Below, piece after piece: positions 14,276 through 23,384 of a stretch of 38,930 nt of DNA (position 1 is the stretch's first letter; each line of letters begins with the position of its first letter). Position numbers and translations under genes: made by a program. The DNA lies in contig NZ_CALDGS010000109.1 of NCBI RefSeq assembly GCF_937941905.1, forward strand, positions 1-38,930, read 5' to 3'. Under the pieces are notes generated by a model that saw nothing but the letters and a program-made list of their open reading frames with translations, did no database searches and was not told the DNA's origin. Source of the DNA: an uncultured Mycolicibacterium sp. Its GTDB lineage: Bacteria; Actinomycetota; Actinomycetes; Mycobacteriales; Mycobacteriaceae.

Positions 14276-15892
14276 CTACCCTCGCACCCCCACTCCGCGT
14301 CGGGCCTCCAGGATCATCAGGGCGACATGCAGCGAGGTGGCCGACTCCGCGTCGTCGAGGTCCACCCCGATCCGCTCGGCGATCGCGGCCAGCCGCTTGT
14401 ACAGCGCGGGCCGGCTCAGGTGCAGCCGCGCCGCGAGCGCGGCCTTGTTGCCGCCCAGCCGCAGATACTGCCGCAGCACCTCCAGATCCGACGGGTCGGC
14501 GCCGTCGGGCGCGGCCCGCAGCAGCGTGCGCAGCTCGGTCTCGGCGAACCGCTGCACCCGCGGGTCGTCGCGCAACAGCGCGATCAGCCCGCGCAGCCGC
14601 ACGTCGGCGGCCCGGTAGAACGGCCGCGGCCGGTCCCGGGAGGCGATCGCCACCTCCGCGACGTGGGCGGCCTCGCCGAGGGCGTGGATCGCGTCGGTGA
14701 GCTCGGCGGTGCTGTCGGCCACCGCGAGCACCGCGGCGGCCACCCCGTCGAGCCGCTGCACCGCCGCGGCCAGCCGGTCACCGAGCGCGGCCAGCGCCCG
14801 GTCCTCGTGGTGGTAGCGGCGGTTCAGCGCCAGCAGCAGCGCCACCTCGGTGTCGCCGCGGATCGAGAACAGCCCGGTGTGCCCGGCCGCCCGCACCGTG
14901 TGCGCCACCGCGTCGACCAGTCCCAGGGTGTGCCGCTGGGCCTGCACCGGGTCGCCGGCCGCGGCGTCGGTGTGCACCCGCACCACCGCCGGGACGTAGC
15001 GGTCGGCCGGGCGCAGCCCGAGCGCGTGCGCCCGCGCCGCGACCTCCCGCTCGTCGGTGATGCGGCCCCGCAGCACGTCCTCGATGAGCCCGGACTGGGC
15101 CCGCTGGTACAGGCCGCTGCGGGCGCGCTCCATCATCCGGTGCAGCGCCAGCGCGGTGGCGGCCCGCTCCAGCACCCGCACCGCCCGGTCCCGGTCGGCC
15201 GGCTGCTCCGGCACGATCAGCCGGCCCCACTGCTCGCCGCGCGGGCCGACGGCGGTGGCCACCCAGCCCTCCGGGCCGCCGTCGGGGTCGGTGCACAGCC
15301 GCGAACGCCGCTCCCAGTCGCGCAGCACCGTCGCGGCGGCCGGCCCGCGCACCGACACCACCAGCGCCTGGTGCGCCAGATCCTCGAGCACCACCGGCGC
15401 GCCCAGCATGTCCGCGGCGGCGTCGACGATGGCCTCGGCCGACGCCCGCTTCATGCTCAGCTCGGTGAACGTCTCGTGCAGCCGGCGGTCGAAGGCGACC
15501 TCGTCGAACTGTTCGGCCACGATGCGCCGGTGCACCGCCTCGGTGACGTCGACGAACCGGATCGGCCGGTGCAGGGCCACCAGCGCCAGATCCAGCCGCC
15601 GGGCCTCGGCCACCGCGGCGGCCGGCACCGCCGAGACCGCCCAGCCCAGCTCCACGATCACCCCGAGCGCGCCGGCGTCGGCGATGCCGCGCAGGAACCG
15701 GCGCGGATCGGCCTTCAGCCCGGTGCCGATGGTCAGCACCAGTTCGCCGCCCTGCAGCAGGGTGGACATGTCGGCCACCTCGGCGACGTGCAGCCAGCGG
15801 ATCGGCTCGTGCATCCGGCGGTCGCTGAGCACCTCCGGCGCCCCCTGCCGCAGCGCCGGCATCGCCAGCACGTCGGCCACCGTCACCGCCAT
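14276..15892 (-). CDS. PucR-family transcriptional regulator
   Basis: This 538-residue regulator has an N-terminal PucR domain (about 5-125, starting TVADVLAMPALRQGAPEVL), a central GGDEF-related region and a C-terminal PucR helix-turn-helix (about 470-535) containing GGNKAALAARLHLSRPALYKR. Members often activate purine, amine or amino-acid catabolism. It is divergent from the NAD-glutamate dehydrogenase gene and heads a minus-strand unit with the hydrolase and mtr. The ATG at 15892 is preferred over a GTG two codons earlier because TACAGT, a good -10, ends 6 nt before it and there is no Shine-Dalgarno. Regulation of the dehydrogenase is inferred from position. Confidence 0.85.
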   Translation of the reverse strand: MAVTVADVLAMPALRQGAPEVLSDRRMHEPIRWLHVAEVADMSTLLQGGELVLTIGTGLKADPRRFLRGIADAGALGVIVELGWAVSAVPAAAVAEARRLDLALVALHRPIRFVDVTEAVHRRIVAEQFDEVAFDRRLHETFTELSMKRASAEAIVDAAADMLGAPVVLEDLAHQALVVSVRGPAAATVLRDWERRSRLCTDPDGGPEGWVATAVGPRGEQWGRLIVPEQPADRDRAVRVLERAATALALHRMMERARSGLYQRAQSGLIEDVLRGRITDEREVAARAHALGLRPADRYVPAVVRVHTDAAAGDPVQAQRHTLGLVDAVAHTVRAAGHTGLFSIRGDTEVALLLALNRRYHHEDRALAALGDRLAAAVQRLDGVAAAVLAVADSTAELTDAIHALGEAAHVAEVAIASRDRPRPFYRAADVRLRGLIALLRDDPRVQRFAETELRTLLRAAPDGADPSDLEVLRQYLRLGGNKAALAARLHLSRPALYKRLAAIAERIGVDLDDAESATSLHVALMILEARRGVGVRG

Positions 15893-15937
15893 GTACACAC
15901 TGTAACGACGGGCCCAGGATCGTTGACATCGTGTACA
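15892..15937. promoter_or_regulatory. dyad in the pucR/glutamate dehydrogenase divergent promoter
   Basis: TGTACAC (15892-15898) is repeated in exact inverted form as GTGTACA (15931-15937). Nested within it are AACG (15904-15907) and CGTT (15921-15924), with nearly the same centre. The pucR -10 candidate TACAGT (15904 to 15899 on the minus strand) lies inside. A perfect TTGACA (15923-15928) points toward the dehydrogenase but lacks a good -10, as in activator-dependent promoters. A PucR binding site is a reasonable inference. Confidence 0.45.
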
Positions 15938-16028
15938 GCGACGGCCGCGACCGGCGCCGTCAGACTGATCTTGTCGGCAGGTCCGCGCGGACCACCGACG
16001 TCGTGCATGGGTAATCCGAACCCGGGTC

Positions 16029-16035
16029 AAGGAGG
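16029..16035 (+). promoter_or_regulatory. strong ribosome binding site of the glutamate dehydrogenase gene
   Basis: AAGGAGG is a perfect anti-Shine-Dalgarno match 4 nt before the GTG at 16040. It fixes the start despite an open frame that continues far upstream. Confidence 0.8.
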
Positions 16036-16039
16036 ATCT

Positions 16040-19000
16040 GTGGTCACTGTCAACGCTTGTGCCGACGATCGGTCGGCCGGTCCGGACGGAGTGCGCATCG
16101 CACCGGCGCTGCTGAACGCGCTGGCCGGGGACGACGTCGCGGTGGACCTGGCCCCCGCCGACGAGGAGGGCCGGCTGCGGTTCGCGGTGGCCGCGGTGCA
16201 CCCGGTGCCGCTGCGCCGGATGCTGCCGGCGCTGCAGGGCATGGACCTGGAGGTGCTGCACGAGCACACCGTCACCCACCGGCGCGCCGACGGAACCGAC
16301 TGCCACATCTACGATCTCGTGCTCGCCGCCGGACCGGACGCGGCCCGCGGGCTGGCCGCCGACTGGGACGGCACCGCCGCCCGCATCACCGACACCTTCC
16401 ACGCCATCTGGGCCGGCCGCATCGAGCCCGACTTCTTCAACGTGCTCATCCCCGCCGCCGGGCTGACCTGGCGGCAGGCCGCCGTGCTCCGCGGCTACGC
16501 CCGCTACCTGCGCCAGCTCGCGCTGCCGTACCGGCTGCACCGGGTGCAGCAGGTGCTCGTCGAGCACCCCGAGGCCACCCGTGCGGCCGTCGAGCTGTTC
16601 GAGGCGCGGTTCGCCGACCCGCGCACCCCCGCCGACGACCCGCGCCGCCGCGCCGCCGTCGACGCCGCACAGCAGCGGCTGGCCGACGCCATCGACCGGG
16701 TGGTGCACATCGACGCCGACCGCATTCTGCGCGCCTACCGCTCCCTGATCGGGAACACGGTGCGCACCAACGCCTTCGCGCCCGAGGTGTACACCGCCGA
16801 CGCGCCGTACCTGGTGTTCAAGTTCGACGCGGGCGCCATCGACGAGCTGCCACAGCCCCGGCCGCTGTCGGAGATCTTCGTCTACGCACCGGAATTCGAG
16901 GGCCTGCACCTGCGGTTCGGGCTGGTGGCGCGCGGCGGGCTGCGCTGGTCGGACCGCCACGACGACTACCGCACCGAGGTGCTCGGCCTGGTCAAGGCGC
17001 AGGCGGTGAAGAACTCGATGATCGTGCCCGCCGGCGCCAAGGGCGTGTTCGTGGTCAACCCCGCGCCCGGCGGCGACGGGGGAGCCGACCGGGCCCGCGG
17101 GCTGCGCTGCTACCGGCAGTTCGTCTCGGCGCTGCTCGACGTGGTGGACAACGCCCCGACCGGTCGGCAGCGGGGGCGCACCGCCGACATCGTCTGCCAC
17201 GACGGCCCCGACCCGTACCTGGTGGTGGCCGCCGACAAGGGCACCGCGACGTTCTCCGACGTCGCCAACGACGTGGCGCTGCGCCGCGGCTACTGGCTCG
17301 GCGACGCCTTCGCCTCCGGCGGGTCGTCCGGCTACGACCACAAGGCGATGGGCATCACCGCGCGCGGCGCCTGGGTCAGCGGCGACTTCCACCTGGCCGC
17401 GCTGGGCATCGACGCCCACCACGACGAGTTCCGCGTCGTCGGCATCGGCGACATGAGCGGCGACGTGTTCGGCAACGGCATGCTGGCCCGGCCCGGCATC
17501 GCGCTGATCGCCGCGTTCGACCACCGGCACATCTTCGTCGACCCGAACCCCGACGTGGCGGCCGCCCGCGCCGAGCGGCGCCGGCTGTTCGAGCTGCCCG
17601 GCTCGAGCTGGGACGACTACGACCGCTCGCTGATCAGCGCCGGCGGCGGGGTGTGGCCGCGCACCGCCAAGGCCGTCCCGGTCAGCCCGCAGATGCGCGC
17701 CGCGCTGGGCATCCCCGAGTCGGTGCAGCACCTCGCGCCCAGCGAGCTCATCCGGCACATCCTGTGCGCCCCGGTCGACGTGCTGTTCAACGGCGGCATC
17801 GGCACCTACATCAAGGCCTCCGACGAGTCGCACGGCGAGGTGGGGGACAAGGTCAACGACGCGGTCCGCGTCGACGCCGACCGGGTCCGGGCCCGCGTGA
17901 TCGTCGAGGGCGGCAACCTCGGGGTGACCCAGCGCGGCCGCATCGAGTTCGCCCGCCGCGGCGGCTACGTCAACACCGACGCCATCGACAACGCCGCCGG
18001 GGTGGACTGCTCCGACCACGAGGTCAACATCAAGATCATGATCGACGTGGCCGCCCAGCGGCGGCCGCTGTCGGCCACCGACCGGTCCCGGCTGCTCGCC
18101 GAGATGACCGACGACGTCGCCGAACACGTGCTGGCCAACAACCGGGCGCACAACCGCGCACTGCGCGAGGCCGAGCACGACGCGGCGATCATGACCGACG
18201 TGCACGCCCGGATGATCGCCGACCTCGAGGCGCGGCGCGGCCTGCACCGGGAGCTCGAACACCTGCCCACCGCGGCCGAGTTCACCGAACTCGCCCGCAC
18301 CGGCCGGGGCCTGACCCGCCCGCAGCTGGCCACCCTGATGGCGCACACCAAACTCGACCTCAAGGCCCGGCTGCTGGCCGAGGAGGACTTCGACGACCCG
18401 TACTTCGACGCCGCGCTGCGCCGCTACTTCCCGGCCCGGCTGCGCCGCGAGTTCGGCGACGACTTCGGCCGGCACCCGCTGCGCCGGGAGATCATCGCCA
18501 CCGCGGTGGTCAACCACCTCGTCGCCACCTCCGGGCTGACCTACGTGTTCCGGCTGCAGGAGGAGACCGGGGCCGGCGTCGGCGAGATCGTGCGCGCCCA
18601 CGCCGTGGTCAGCAGCGTGTTCGCCCTCGACGAGCTGTGGCGCGGTCTCTACGACGCCCGGCTGCGCCCGGACACCACCAACGCGCTGGTGCTCGAGGCG
18701 CGCCGGCTGCTGGACCGGGGCTCCCGCTGGTTCCTGTACAACCGGCCGCAGCCGCTGCGCATCGAGGACGAGGTGGCCCGGTTCGCCGGGCAGGTCGCCG
18801 CGCTGCGCGGCAAGCTCAGCGCGATGCTGCGCGGCGCCGAACTGGCGGCGGTCAACACCCTGCACGCCGGCTACGTCGAGCAGGGGGTGCCCAGCGGGGT
18901 GGCGCGCGCGGTCGCCGATTCGCTGTACGCCTACAGCCTGCTCGACATCCTCGAGACCGCCTACCTGCACGGCGAGGACGCCACCACGCTGGCCCACATC

Positions 19001-19333
19001 TACTTCGAGGTGTCCGAGTACCTCGGGGTGGACCGGCTGCTGCACGCCGTGTCCGCCCTGCCCCGGCACAGCCGGTGGCAGCGGCTGGCCCGGCTGGCGC
19101 TGCGCGAGGACCTGTACCGGTCGCTGCGCGAACTGGTGCTCGACGTCAGCCGGCGGGTCTACCCGCACAGCGACGACGTCGACGTCATCGAGGAGTTCGA
19201 GGCCTACAACGGCACCCGGCTGGAACGGGTCCGGCGCGTCCTGGCCGACTTCGACGCGCTGACCGACCCGGACCACGCCGCGGTGTCGGTGGCCACCGCC
19301 CAGTTGCGCCGGCTCACCACCACCGCGACCTGA
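16040..19333 (+). CDS. NAD-dependent glutamate dehydrogenase, short (about 115-120 kDa) form
   Basis: This 1097-residue enzyme should deaminate glutamate to 2-oxoglutarate with NAD+. The catalytic core holds RGGLRWSDRHDDYRTEV (about 297-313), VKNSMIVPAGAKGVFVV with the substrate lysines, PYLVVAADKGTATFSD, FASGGSSGYDHKAMGIT and the dinucleotide-binding VGIGDMSGDVFGNGML, followed by FNGGIGTYIK. The roughly 1600-residue class of the same superfamily has several hundred extra N-terminal residues; only the last ACT-like portion is retained here, and the C-terminal helical domain is complete. The GTG at 16040 follows a perfect AAGGAGG at 16029-16035; the open frame extends upstream but through the divergent pucR gene. 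Regulation by the adjacent PucR protein is likely. Confidence 0.86.
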   Translation: MVTVNACADDRSAGPDGVRIAPALLNALAGDDVAVDLAPADEEGRLRFAVAAVHPVPLRRMLPALQGMDLEVLHEHTVTHRRADGTDCHIYDLVLAAGPDAARGLAADWDGTAARITDTFHAIWAGRIEPDFFNVLIPAAGLTWRQAAVLRGYARYLRQLALPYRLHRVQQVLVEHPEATRAAVELFEARFADPRTPADDPRRRAAVDAAQQRLADAIDRVVHIDADRILRAYRSLIGNTVRTNAFAPEVYTADAPYLVFKFDAGAIDELPQPRPLSEIFVYAPEFEGLHLRFGLVARGGLRWSDRHDDYRTEVLGLVKAQAVKNSMIVPAGAKGVFVVNPAPGGDGGADRARGLRCYRQFVSALLDVVDNAPTGRQRGRTADIVCHDGPDPYLVVAADKGTATFSDVANDVALRRGYWLGDAFASGGSSGYDHKAMGITARGAWVSGDFHLAALGIDAHHDEFRVVGIGDMSGDVFGNGMLARPGIALIAAFDHRHIFVDPNPDVAAARAERRRLFELPGSSWDDYDRSLISAGGGVWPRTAKAVPVSPQMRAALGIPESVQHLAPSELIRHILCAPVDVLFNGGIGTYIKASDESHGEVGDKVNDAVRVDADRVRARVIVEGGNLGVTQRGRIEFARRGGYVNTDAIDNAAGVDCSDHEVNIKIMIDVAAQRRPLSATDRSRLLAEMTDDVAEHVLANNRAHNRALREAEHDAAIMTDVHARMIADLEARRGLHRELEHLPTAAEFTELARTGRGLTRPQLATLMAHTKLDLKARLLAEEDFDDPYFDAALRRYFPARLRREFGDDFGRHPLRREIIATAVVNHLVATSGLTYVFRLQEETGAGVGEIVRAHAVVSSVFALDELWRGLYDARLRPDTTNALVLEARRLLDRGSRWFLYNRPQPLRIEDEVARFAGQVAALRGKLSAMLRGAELAAVNTLHAGYVEQGVPSGVARAVADSLYAYSLLDILETAYLHGEDATTLAHIYFEVSEYLGVDRLLHAVSALPRHSRWQRLARLALREDLYRSLRELVLDVSRRVYPHSDDVDVIEEFEAYNGTRLERVRRVLADFDALTDPDHAAVSVATAQLRRLTTTAT

Positions 19334-19403
19334 CGGGCCGAGCCGCCCGCGTGGCGTACCCCACAGGACGCTGGCCGGGGGATTACCCGTGAGCAGGGCG
19401 GGA

Positions 19404-19409
19404 TAACCT
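19404..19409 (+). promoter_or_regulatory. putative -10 element of mqo
   Basis: TAACCT fits TANNNT and lies about 58 nt before the mqo GTG. TTACCC sits about 16 nt upstream as a weak -35. A leadered mqo transcript would result. Confidence 0.35.
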
Positions 19410-19467
19410 GAAAGCCTGGTAAGCCGTCACGAAGCGGGCCCCCCGACCATGAAGGATCGAGAACCCA

Positions 19468-21033
19468 GTGTCTGACACCTCAGCAACGAAGGCAGCCAAG
19501 ACCGACGTCGTGCTCATCGGCGCCGGCATCATGAGCGCCACGCTGGGCGCGCTGCTGCGTTTGGTGGAGCCCGACTGGTCGATCACCATGATCGAGCGGC
19601 TCGACGGCGCGGCCGCCGAAAGCAGCGACCCGTGGAACAACGCCGGCACCGGGCACTCGGCGCTGTGCGAGCTGAACTACACCCCGCAGCTGCCGGACGG
19701 CTCGATCGACATCACCAAGGCGATCAACGTCAACGAGCAGTTCCAGGTCTCCCGGCAGTTCTGGGCCTACGCGGTGGAGCACGGCGTGCTCAGCGACGTG
19801 CGCGGCTTCATCAACCCGATCCCGCACGTCAGCTTCGTGCACGGCGCGGAGAACGTGGCCTACCTGCGCAAGCGCTACGAAGCGCTGGCCGGCAACCCGC
19901 TGTTCCGGTCGATGGAGTTCATCGACGACGCCGACGAGTTCGCCCGCCGGCTGCCGCTGATGGCCGCCGGGCGGGACTTCTCCGAGCCGGTCGCGCTGAA
20001 CTGGTCGCAGGACGGCACCGACGTCGACTTCGGCGCGCTGTCGCGCCAGCTCATCACCTTCGCCGCCGGCCGGGGCATGACCACCCTGTTCGGCCACGAG
20101 GTGCGCGACCTGACCAAGCAGGGCGACGGCAGCTGGTCGGTCAAGGTGCTCAACCGGCGCACCGGTGCCAAGCGGCGCATCGACGCCCGGTTCGTCTTCG
20201 TCGGCGCCGGCGGCGGCGCGCTGCCGCTGCTGCAGAAGGCCGGCATCCCCGAGGCCAAGGGCTTCGGCGGCTTCCCGGTCGGCGGGCAGTTCCTGCGCAC
20301 CGACAACCAGGCGCTCACCGCCGGGCACAAGGCCAAGGTCTACGGCCTGCCGCCGCTGGGCGCCCCGCCGATGTCGGTGCCGCACCTGGACACCCGGGTG
20401 ATCAACGGCCGGTCCTGGCTGCTGTTCGGGCCGTTCGCCGGCTGGTCGCCGAAGTTCCTCAAGCACGGCCACGTCACCGACCTGCCGTTCAGCGTCAAGC
20501 CGCACAACCTGCTGCCCATGCTCAACGTCGGCCTGACCGAGATGGGCCTGGTGAAGTACCTGATCGGCCAGCTGCTGCTCAGCGAGGCCGACCGGGTCGA
20601 CGCGCTACGCGAATTCGCGCCCACCGCAGTCGATTCCGACTGGGAACTGGACATCGCCGGCCAGCGCGTGCAGGTCATCCGGCGCAAGGGCGCGGGCGGG
20701 GTGCTGGAGTTCGGCACCACCGTGCTGGCCGCCGCCGACGGCAGCATCGCCGGCCTGCTCGGCGCCTCCCCGGGGGCGTCGACCGCGGTGCCCGCGATGC
20801 TCGACGTCATGAAGCGCTGCTTCACCGACCGCTACCAGGCCTGGCTGCCCAAGCTCAAGGAGATGGTGCCCTCGCTGGGCGTCAAGCTCTCCGAGGAGCC
20901 CAAGCTCTTCGAGGAGATCTGGGAGCACGGCACCAAGGTGCTGCAGCTGGACCGGCCGGCCAGCGGGCTGCCGTCCAGCACCACCGAACCCGCCGGCACC
21001 GAGCACCGTCCGACGGCCGCGACCACGGCCTGA
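19468..21033 (+). CDS. mqo: malate:quinone oxidoreductase
   Basis: This 521-residue FAD enzyme oxidises malate to oxaloacetate at the inner face of the membrane and passes electrons to menaquinone. The N-terminal FAD motif VVLIGAGIMSATLG (about 12-25) and the family segments WNNAGTGHSALCELNY, QFWAYAVEHG, GAGGGALPLLQKAGI and FPVGGQFL are present. It lacks a signal peptide and membrane helices, as expected for a peripheral enzyme. The last 20 or so residues are a Thr/Ala/Pro-rich tail, making it slightly longer than family members of about 490-500 residues. The GTG at 19468 matches the usual MSDT-like N terminus. The next gene starts 12 bp after its stop. Confidence 0.92.
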   Translation: MSDTSATKAAKTDVVLIGAGIMSATLGALLRLVEPDWSITMIERLDGAAAESSDPWNNAGTGHSALCELNYTPQLPDGSIDITKAINVNEQFQVSRQFWAYAVEHGVLSDVRGFINPIPHVSFVHGAENVAYLRKRYEALAGNPLFRSMEFIDDADEFARRLPLMAAGRDFSEPVALNWSQDGTDVDFGALSRQLITFAAGRGMTTLFGHEVRDLTKQGDGSWSVKVLNRRTGAKRRIDARFVFVGAGGGALPLLQKAGIPEAKGFGGFPVGGQFLRTDNQALTAGHKAKVYGLPPLGAPPMSVPHLDTRVINGRSWLLFGPFAGWSPKFLKHGHVTDLPFSVKPHNLLPMLNVGLTEMGLVKYLIGQLLLSEADRVDALREFAPTAVDSDWELDIAGQRVQVIRRKGAGGVLEFGTTVLAAADGSIAGLLGASPGASTAVPAMLDVMKRCFTDRYQAWLPKLKEMVPSLGVKLSEEPKLFEEIWEHGTKVLQLDRPASGLPSSTTEPAGTEHRPTAATTA

Positions 21034-21045
21034 GGGCGGCGGGCC

Positions 21046-21501
21046 ATGGCAGTCGCGCTGCGCCGTGCCTGGGCGAAGGACCTCGATGCCGCGACGCTGT
21101 ACGCGCTGCTGAAACTGCGCGTGGAGGTGTTCGTCGTCGAACAGGCCTGCCCGTACCCCGAGCTCGACGGGCGTGACCTGCTCGGCGAGACCCGGCACTT
21201 CTGGCTGGAACGCGAGGACGGCGAGGTGATCTGCACGCTGCGGCTGATGGAGGAGCACGCCGGCGGGCAGAAGAGCTTCCGGATCGGCCGGCTGTGCACC
21301 AAGCGCGAGTACCGCGGGCACGGCCACACCACCCGGCTGCTGCAGGCCGCGCTGGCCGACGTGGGCGACTACCCGTGCCGGATCAACGCGCAGAGCTATC
21401 TCATCCCGATGTACGCCCAGCACGGGTTCGTGCCCGACGGCGAGGAATTCGTCGAGGACGGCATCCCGCACGTGCCGATGCTGCGGCCGGGGTCGGCATG
21501 A
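21046..21501 (+). CDS. ElaA-like GNAT acetyltransferase
   Basis: This 151-residue single-domain GNAT protein resembles ElaA. It shows KLRVEVFVVEQACPYPELDG, typical of that subfamily, the acetyl-CoA pyrophosphate loop region RLCTKREYRGHGHTTRLL, and the C-terminal YLIPMYAQHGF strand. The acceptor is unknown. It lies between mqo and the chelatase gene, whose ATG overlaps its stop (ATGA), so it is co-translated with the corrinoid genes; M. tuberculosis has a GNAT gene at the same place by recall. Confidence 0.83.
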   Translation: MAVALRRAWAKDLDAATLYALLKLRVEVFVVEQACPYPELDGRDLLGETRHFWLEREDGEVICTLRLMEEHAGGQKSFRIGRLCTKREYRGHGHTTRLLQAALADVGDYPCRINAQSYLIPMYAQHGFVPDGEEFVEDGIPHVPMLRPGSA

Positions 21502-23369
21502 CGGCGGCACCGGTCTACCCGTTCAGCGCGATCGTCGGCCACGACCGGCTGCGGCTGGCCCTGCTGCTGTGCGCGGTGCGCCCGGAGATCGGCGGCGTGC
21601 TCATCCGCGGCGAGAAGGGCACCGCGAAGTCCACCGCGGTGCGCGCACTGGCCCGCATCCTGCACGACGTCGACGGCGCGGCGCTGGTCGAGCTGCCGAT
21701 CGGCGCCACCGAGGACCGCGTCATCGGGTCGCTGGACCTGCAGCAGGTGCTGCGCGACGGCGAACACGCCTTCGCCCCGGGCCTGCTGGCCCGCGCCCAC
21801 CGCGGGGTGCTCTACGTCGACGAGGTCAACCTGCTGCACGACCACCTCGTCGACGTGCTGCTCGACGCCGCCGCCATGGGCCGGGTGCACGTGGAGCGCG
21901 ACGGCGTCTCGCACAGCTACGAGTCGCGGTTCGTGCTCATCGGCACGATGAACCCGGAGGAGGGCGAGCTGCGCCCGCAGCTGCTCGACCGGTTCGGGCT
22001 CACCGTCGACGTGGCCGCCTCCCGCGACGTCGACACCCGCACCGAGGTGGTCCGGCAGCGACTCGCCTTCGAGGCCGACCCGGAGGGCTTCGCCCGCCGG
22101 TTCGCCGCGGCCGACGCCGAACTGGCCCGGCGCATCGCGGCGGCCCGCGCCGCGGTGGACGCCGTCGTGCTGCCGGACGCCGAACTGCGCCGCATCGCCG
22201 CGCTGTGCGCCGCCTTCGACGTCGACGGCATGCGTGCCGACCTGGTGGTGGCCCGCACCGCCGTCGCGCATGCCGCCTGGCGCGGCGGTGACACCGTCAC
22301 CGAGGACGACATCCGGGTGGCCGCCGAGCTCGCGCTGCCGCACCGGCGCCGCCGCGACCCGTTCGACGACCCCGGGCTGGACCCGGGCAGCCTCGACGAG
22401 GCGCTGCGGCAGGCCGCCGCCGCTGCCGAATCCGACCCCGGCACCGACCCCGAACCGGACCCCGAACCACCCGGCGGGGGCGGCGCCCCGGCGCCGGAAG
22501 ACGCCGCGCCGCAGGGGAGTCCGGGCCAGGGGCAGGCCGGGGCGGCGCCGCCGCGCACCCGCCCGGCCGCGCCGCCGGCCGGGCTGTTCCGGCCCCGCGC
22601 GCTGACCGTGCCCGGGGTGGGCGAGGGCGCGCCCGGGCGGCGCTCGCCCGCCCGCAACCGCACCGGCGTCGTCGTCGCCCCCACCGCCGACCCGCGGGAG
22701 GGCACCGGCGTGCACGTGTTCGGCACCGTGCTCGCCGCCGGCGCCCGGCACACCCGCGGCGGTCGGCTGCGCATCGACGCGCAGGACGTGCGCCGGGCGA
22801 TCCGGCAGGGCCGCGAGGGCAACCTGGTGATCTTCGTCGTGGACGCCTCCGGCTCGATGGCCGCCCGCGACCGGATGGCGGCCGTCGGCGGCGCCACGCT
22901 GTCGCTGCTGCGCGACGCCTACCAGCGCCGCGACAAGGTCGCGGTGATCACCTTCCGCGGCGAGACGGCCCGGGTGCTGCTGCCGCCGACCGGTTCGGTG
23001 CACATCGCGAGCCGGCGGCTGGCCCGGTTCGACACCGGCGGGCGCACCCCCCTGGCCGCCGGCCTGCTGGCCGCCCGCGACCTGGTGATCCGGGAGCGCA
23101 CCCGCGACCGGGCCCGCCGCCCGCTGGTGGTGCTGCTCACCGACGGCCGCGCCACCGGCGGCGCCGACCCGGTGGGCCGGGCCCGGGCGGCCGCCGCCGC
23201 GCTGGCCGCCGAGGGCGCGGCCGCGGTGGTGGTGGACTGCGAGACCTCGTTCGTGCGGCTGGGCCTGGCCGCCGACATCGCCGCGCAGCTCGGGGCGCCG
23301 TGCGTGCAGCTGGCCCGGTTGCGGGCCGAGGAGCTCACCCGGCTGGTCACCCGGGCCGACGCGGCCTGA
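21498..23369 (+). CDS. fused ChlI-ChlD magnesium/cobalt chelatase ATPase subunit
   Basis: This 623-residue protein joins a MoxR/ChlI-type AAA+ ATPase (about 1-300; Walker A GEKGTAKS at 38-45, Walker B LYVDEVNLL, sensor I GTMNPEEGEL) to a VWA domain (about 440-620; MIDAS DASGSM at 449-454) through a linker of about 100 residues rich in Pro, Gly and Ala. Such I-D fusions drive metal insertion together with a large H/CobN subunit. Mycobacteria do not make chlorophyll, and with cobO, cobB and cysG directly downstream the likely role is ATP-driven cobalt insertion into hydrogenobyrinate diamide with a CobN encoded elsewhere; this is inference. The ATG overlaps the GNAT stop; a strong GGGAGGAGGG follows its own stop for cobO. 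Confidence 0.86.
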   Translation: MTAAPVYPFSAIVGHDRLRLALLLCAVRPEIGGVLIRGEKGTAKSTAVRALARILHDVDGAALVELPIGATEDRVIGSLDLQQVLRDGEHAFAPGLLARAHRGVLYVDEVNLLHDHLVDVLLDAAAMGRVHVERDGVSHSYESRFVLIGTMNPEEGELRPQLLDRFGLTVDVAASRDVDTRTEVVRQRLAFEADPEGFARRFAAADAELARRIAAARAAVDAVVLPDAELRRIAALCAAFDVDGMRADLVVARTAVAHAAWRGGDTVTEDDIRVAAELALPHRRRRDPFDDPGLDPGSLDEALRQAAAAAESDPGTDPEPDPEPPGGGGAPAPEDAAPQGSPGQGQAGAAPPRTRPAAPPAGLFRPRALTVPGVGEGAPGRRSPARNRTGVVVAPTADPREGTGVHVFGTVLAAGARHTRGGRLRIDAQDVRRAIRQGREGNLVIFVVDASGSMAARDRMAAVGGATLSLLRDAYQRRDKVAVITFRGETARVLLPPTGSVHIASRRLARFDTGGRTPLAAGLLAARDLVIRERTRDRARRPLVVLLTDGRATGGADPVGRARAAAAALAAEGAAAVVVDCETSFVRLGLAADIAAQLGAPCVQLARLRAEELTRLVTRADAA

Positions 23370-23384
23370 CGGGAGGAGGGCGAC

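Noticed and set aside
14276..19276. Minus-strand 1666-codon frame joining pucR to the antisense of the dehydrogenase gene
   Set aside because: Only the pucR part has family motifs; the rest is antisense of the dehydrogenase. The real pucR start is at about 15892.
16057..19392. 1111-codon open frame overlapping the glutamate dehydrogenase gene in another plus frame
   Set aside because: Arg/Pro/Ala-rich frame-shifted shadow without motifs; the in-frame dehydrogenase motifs show which frame is coding.
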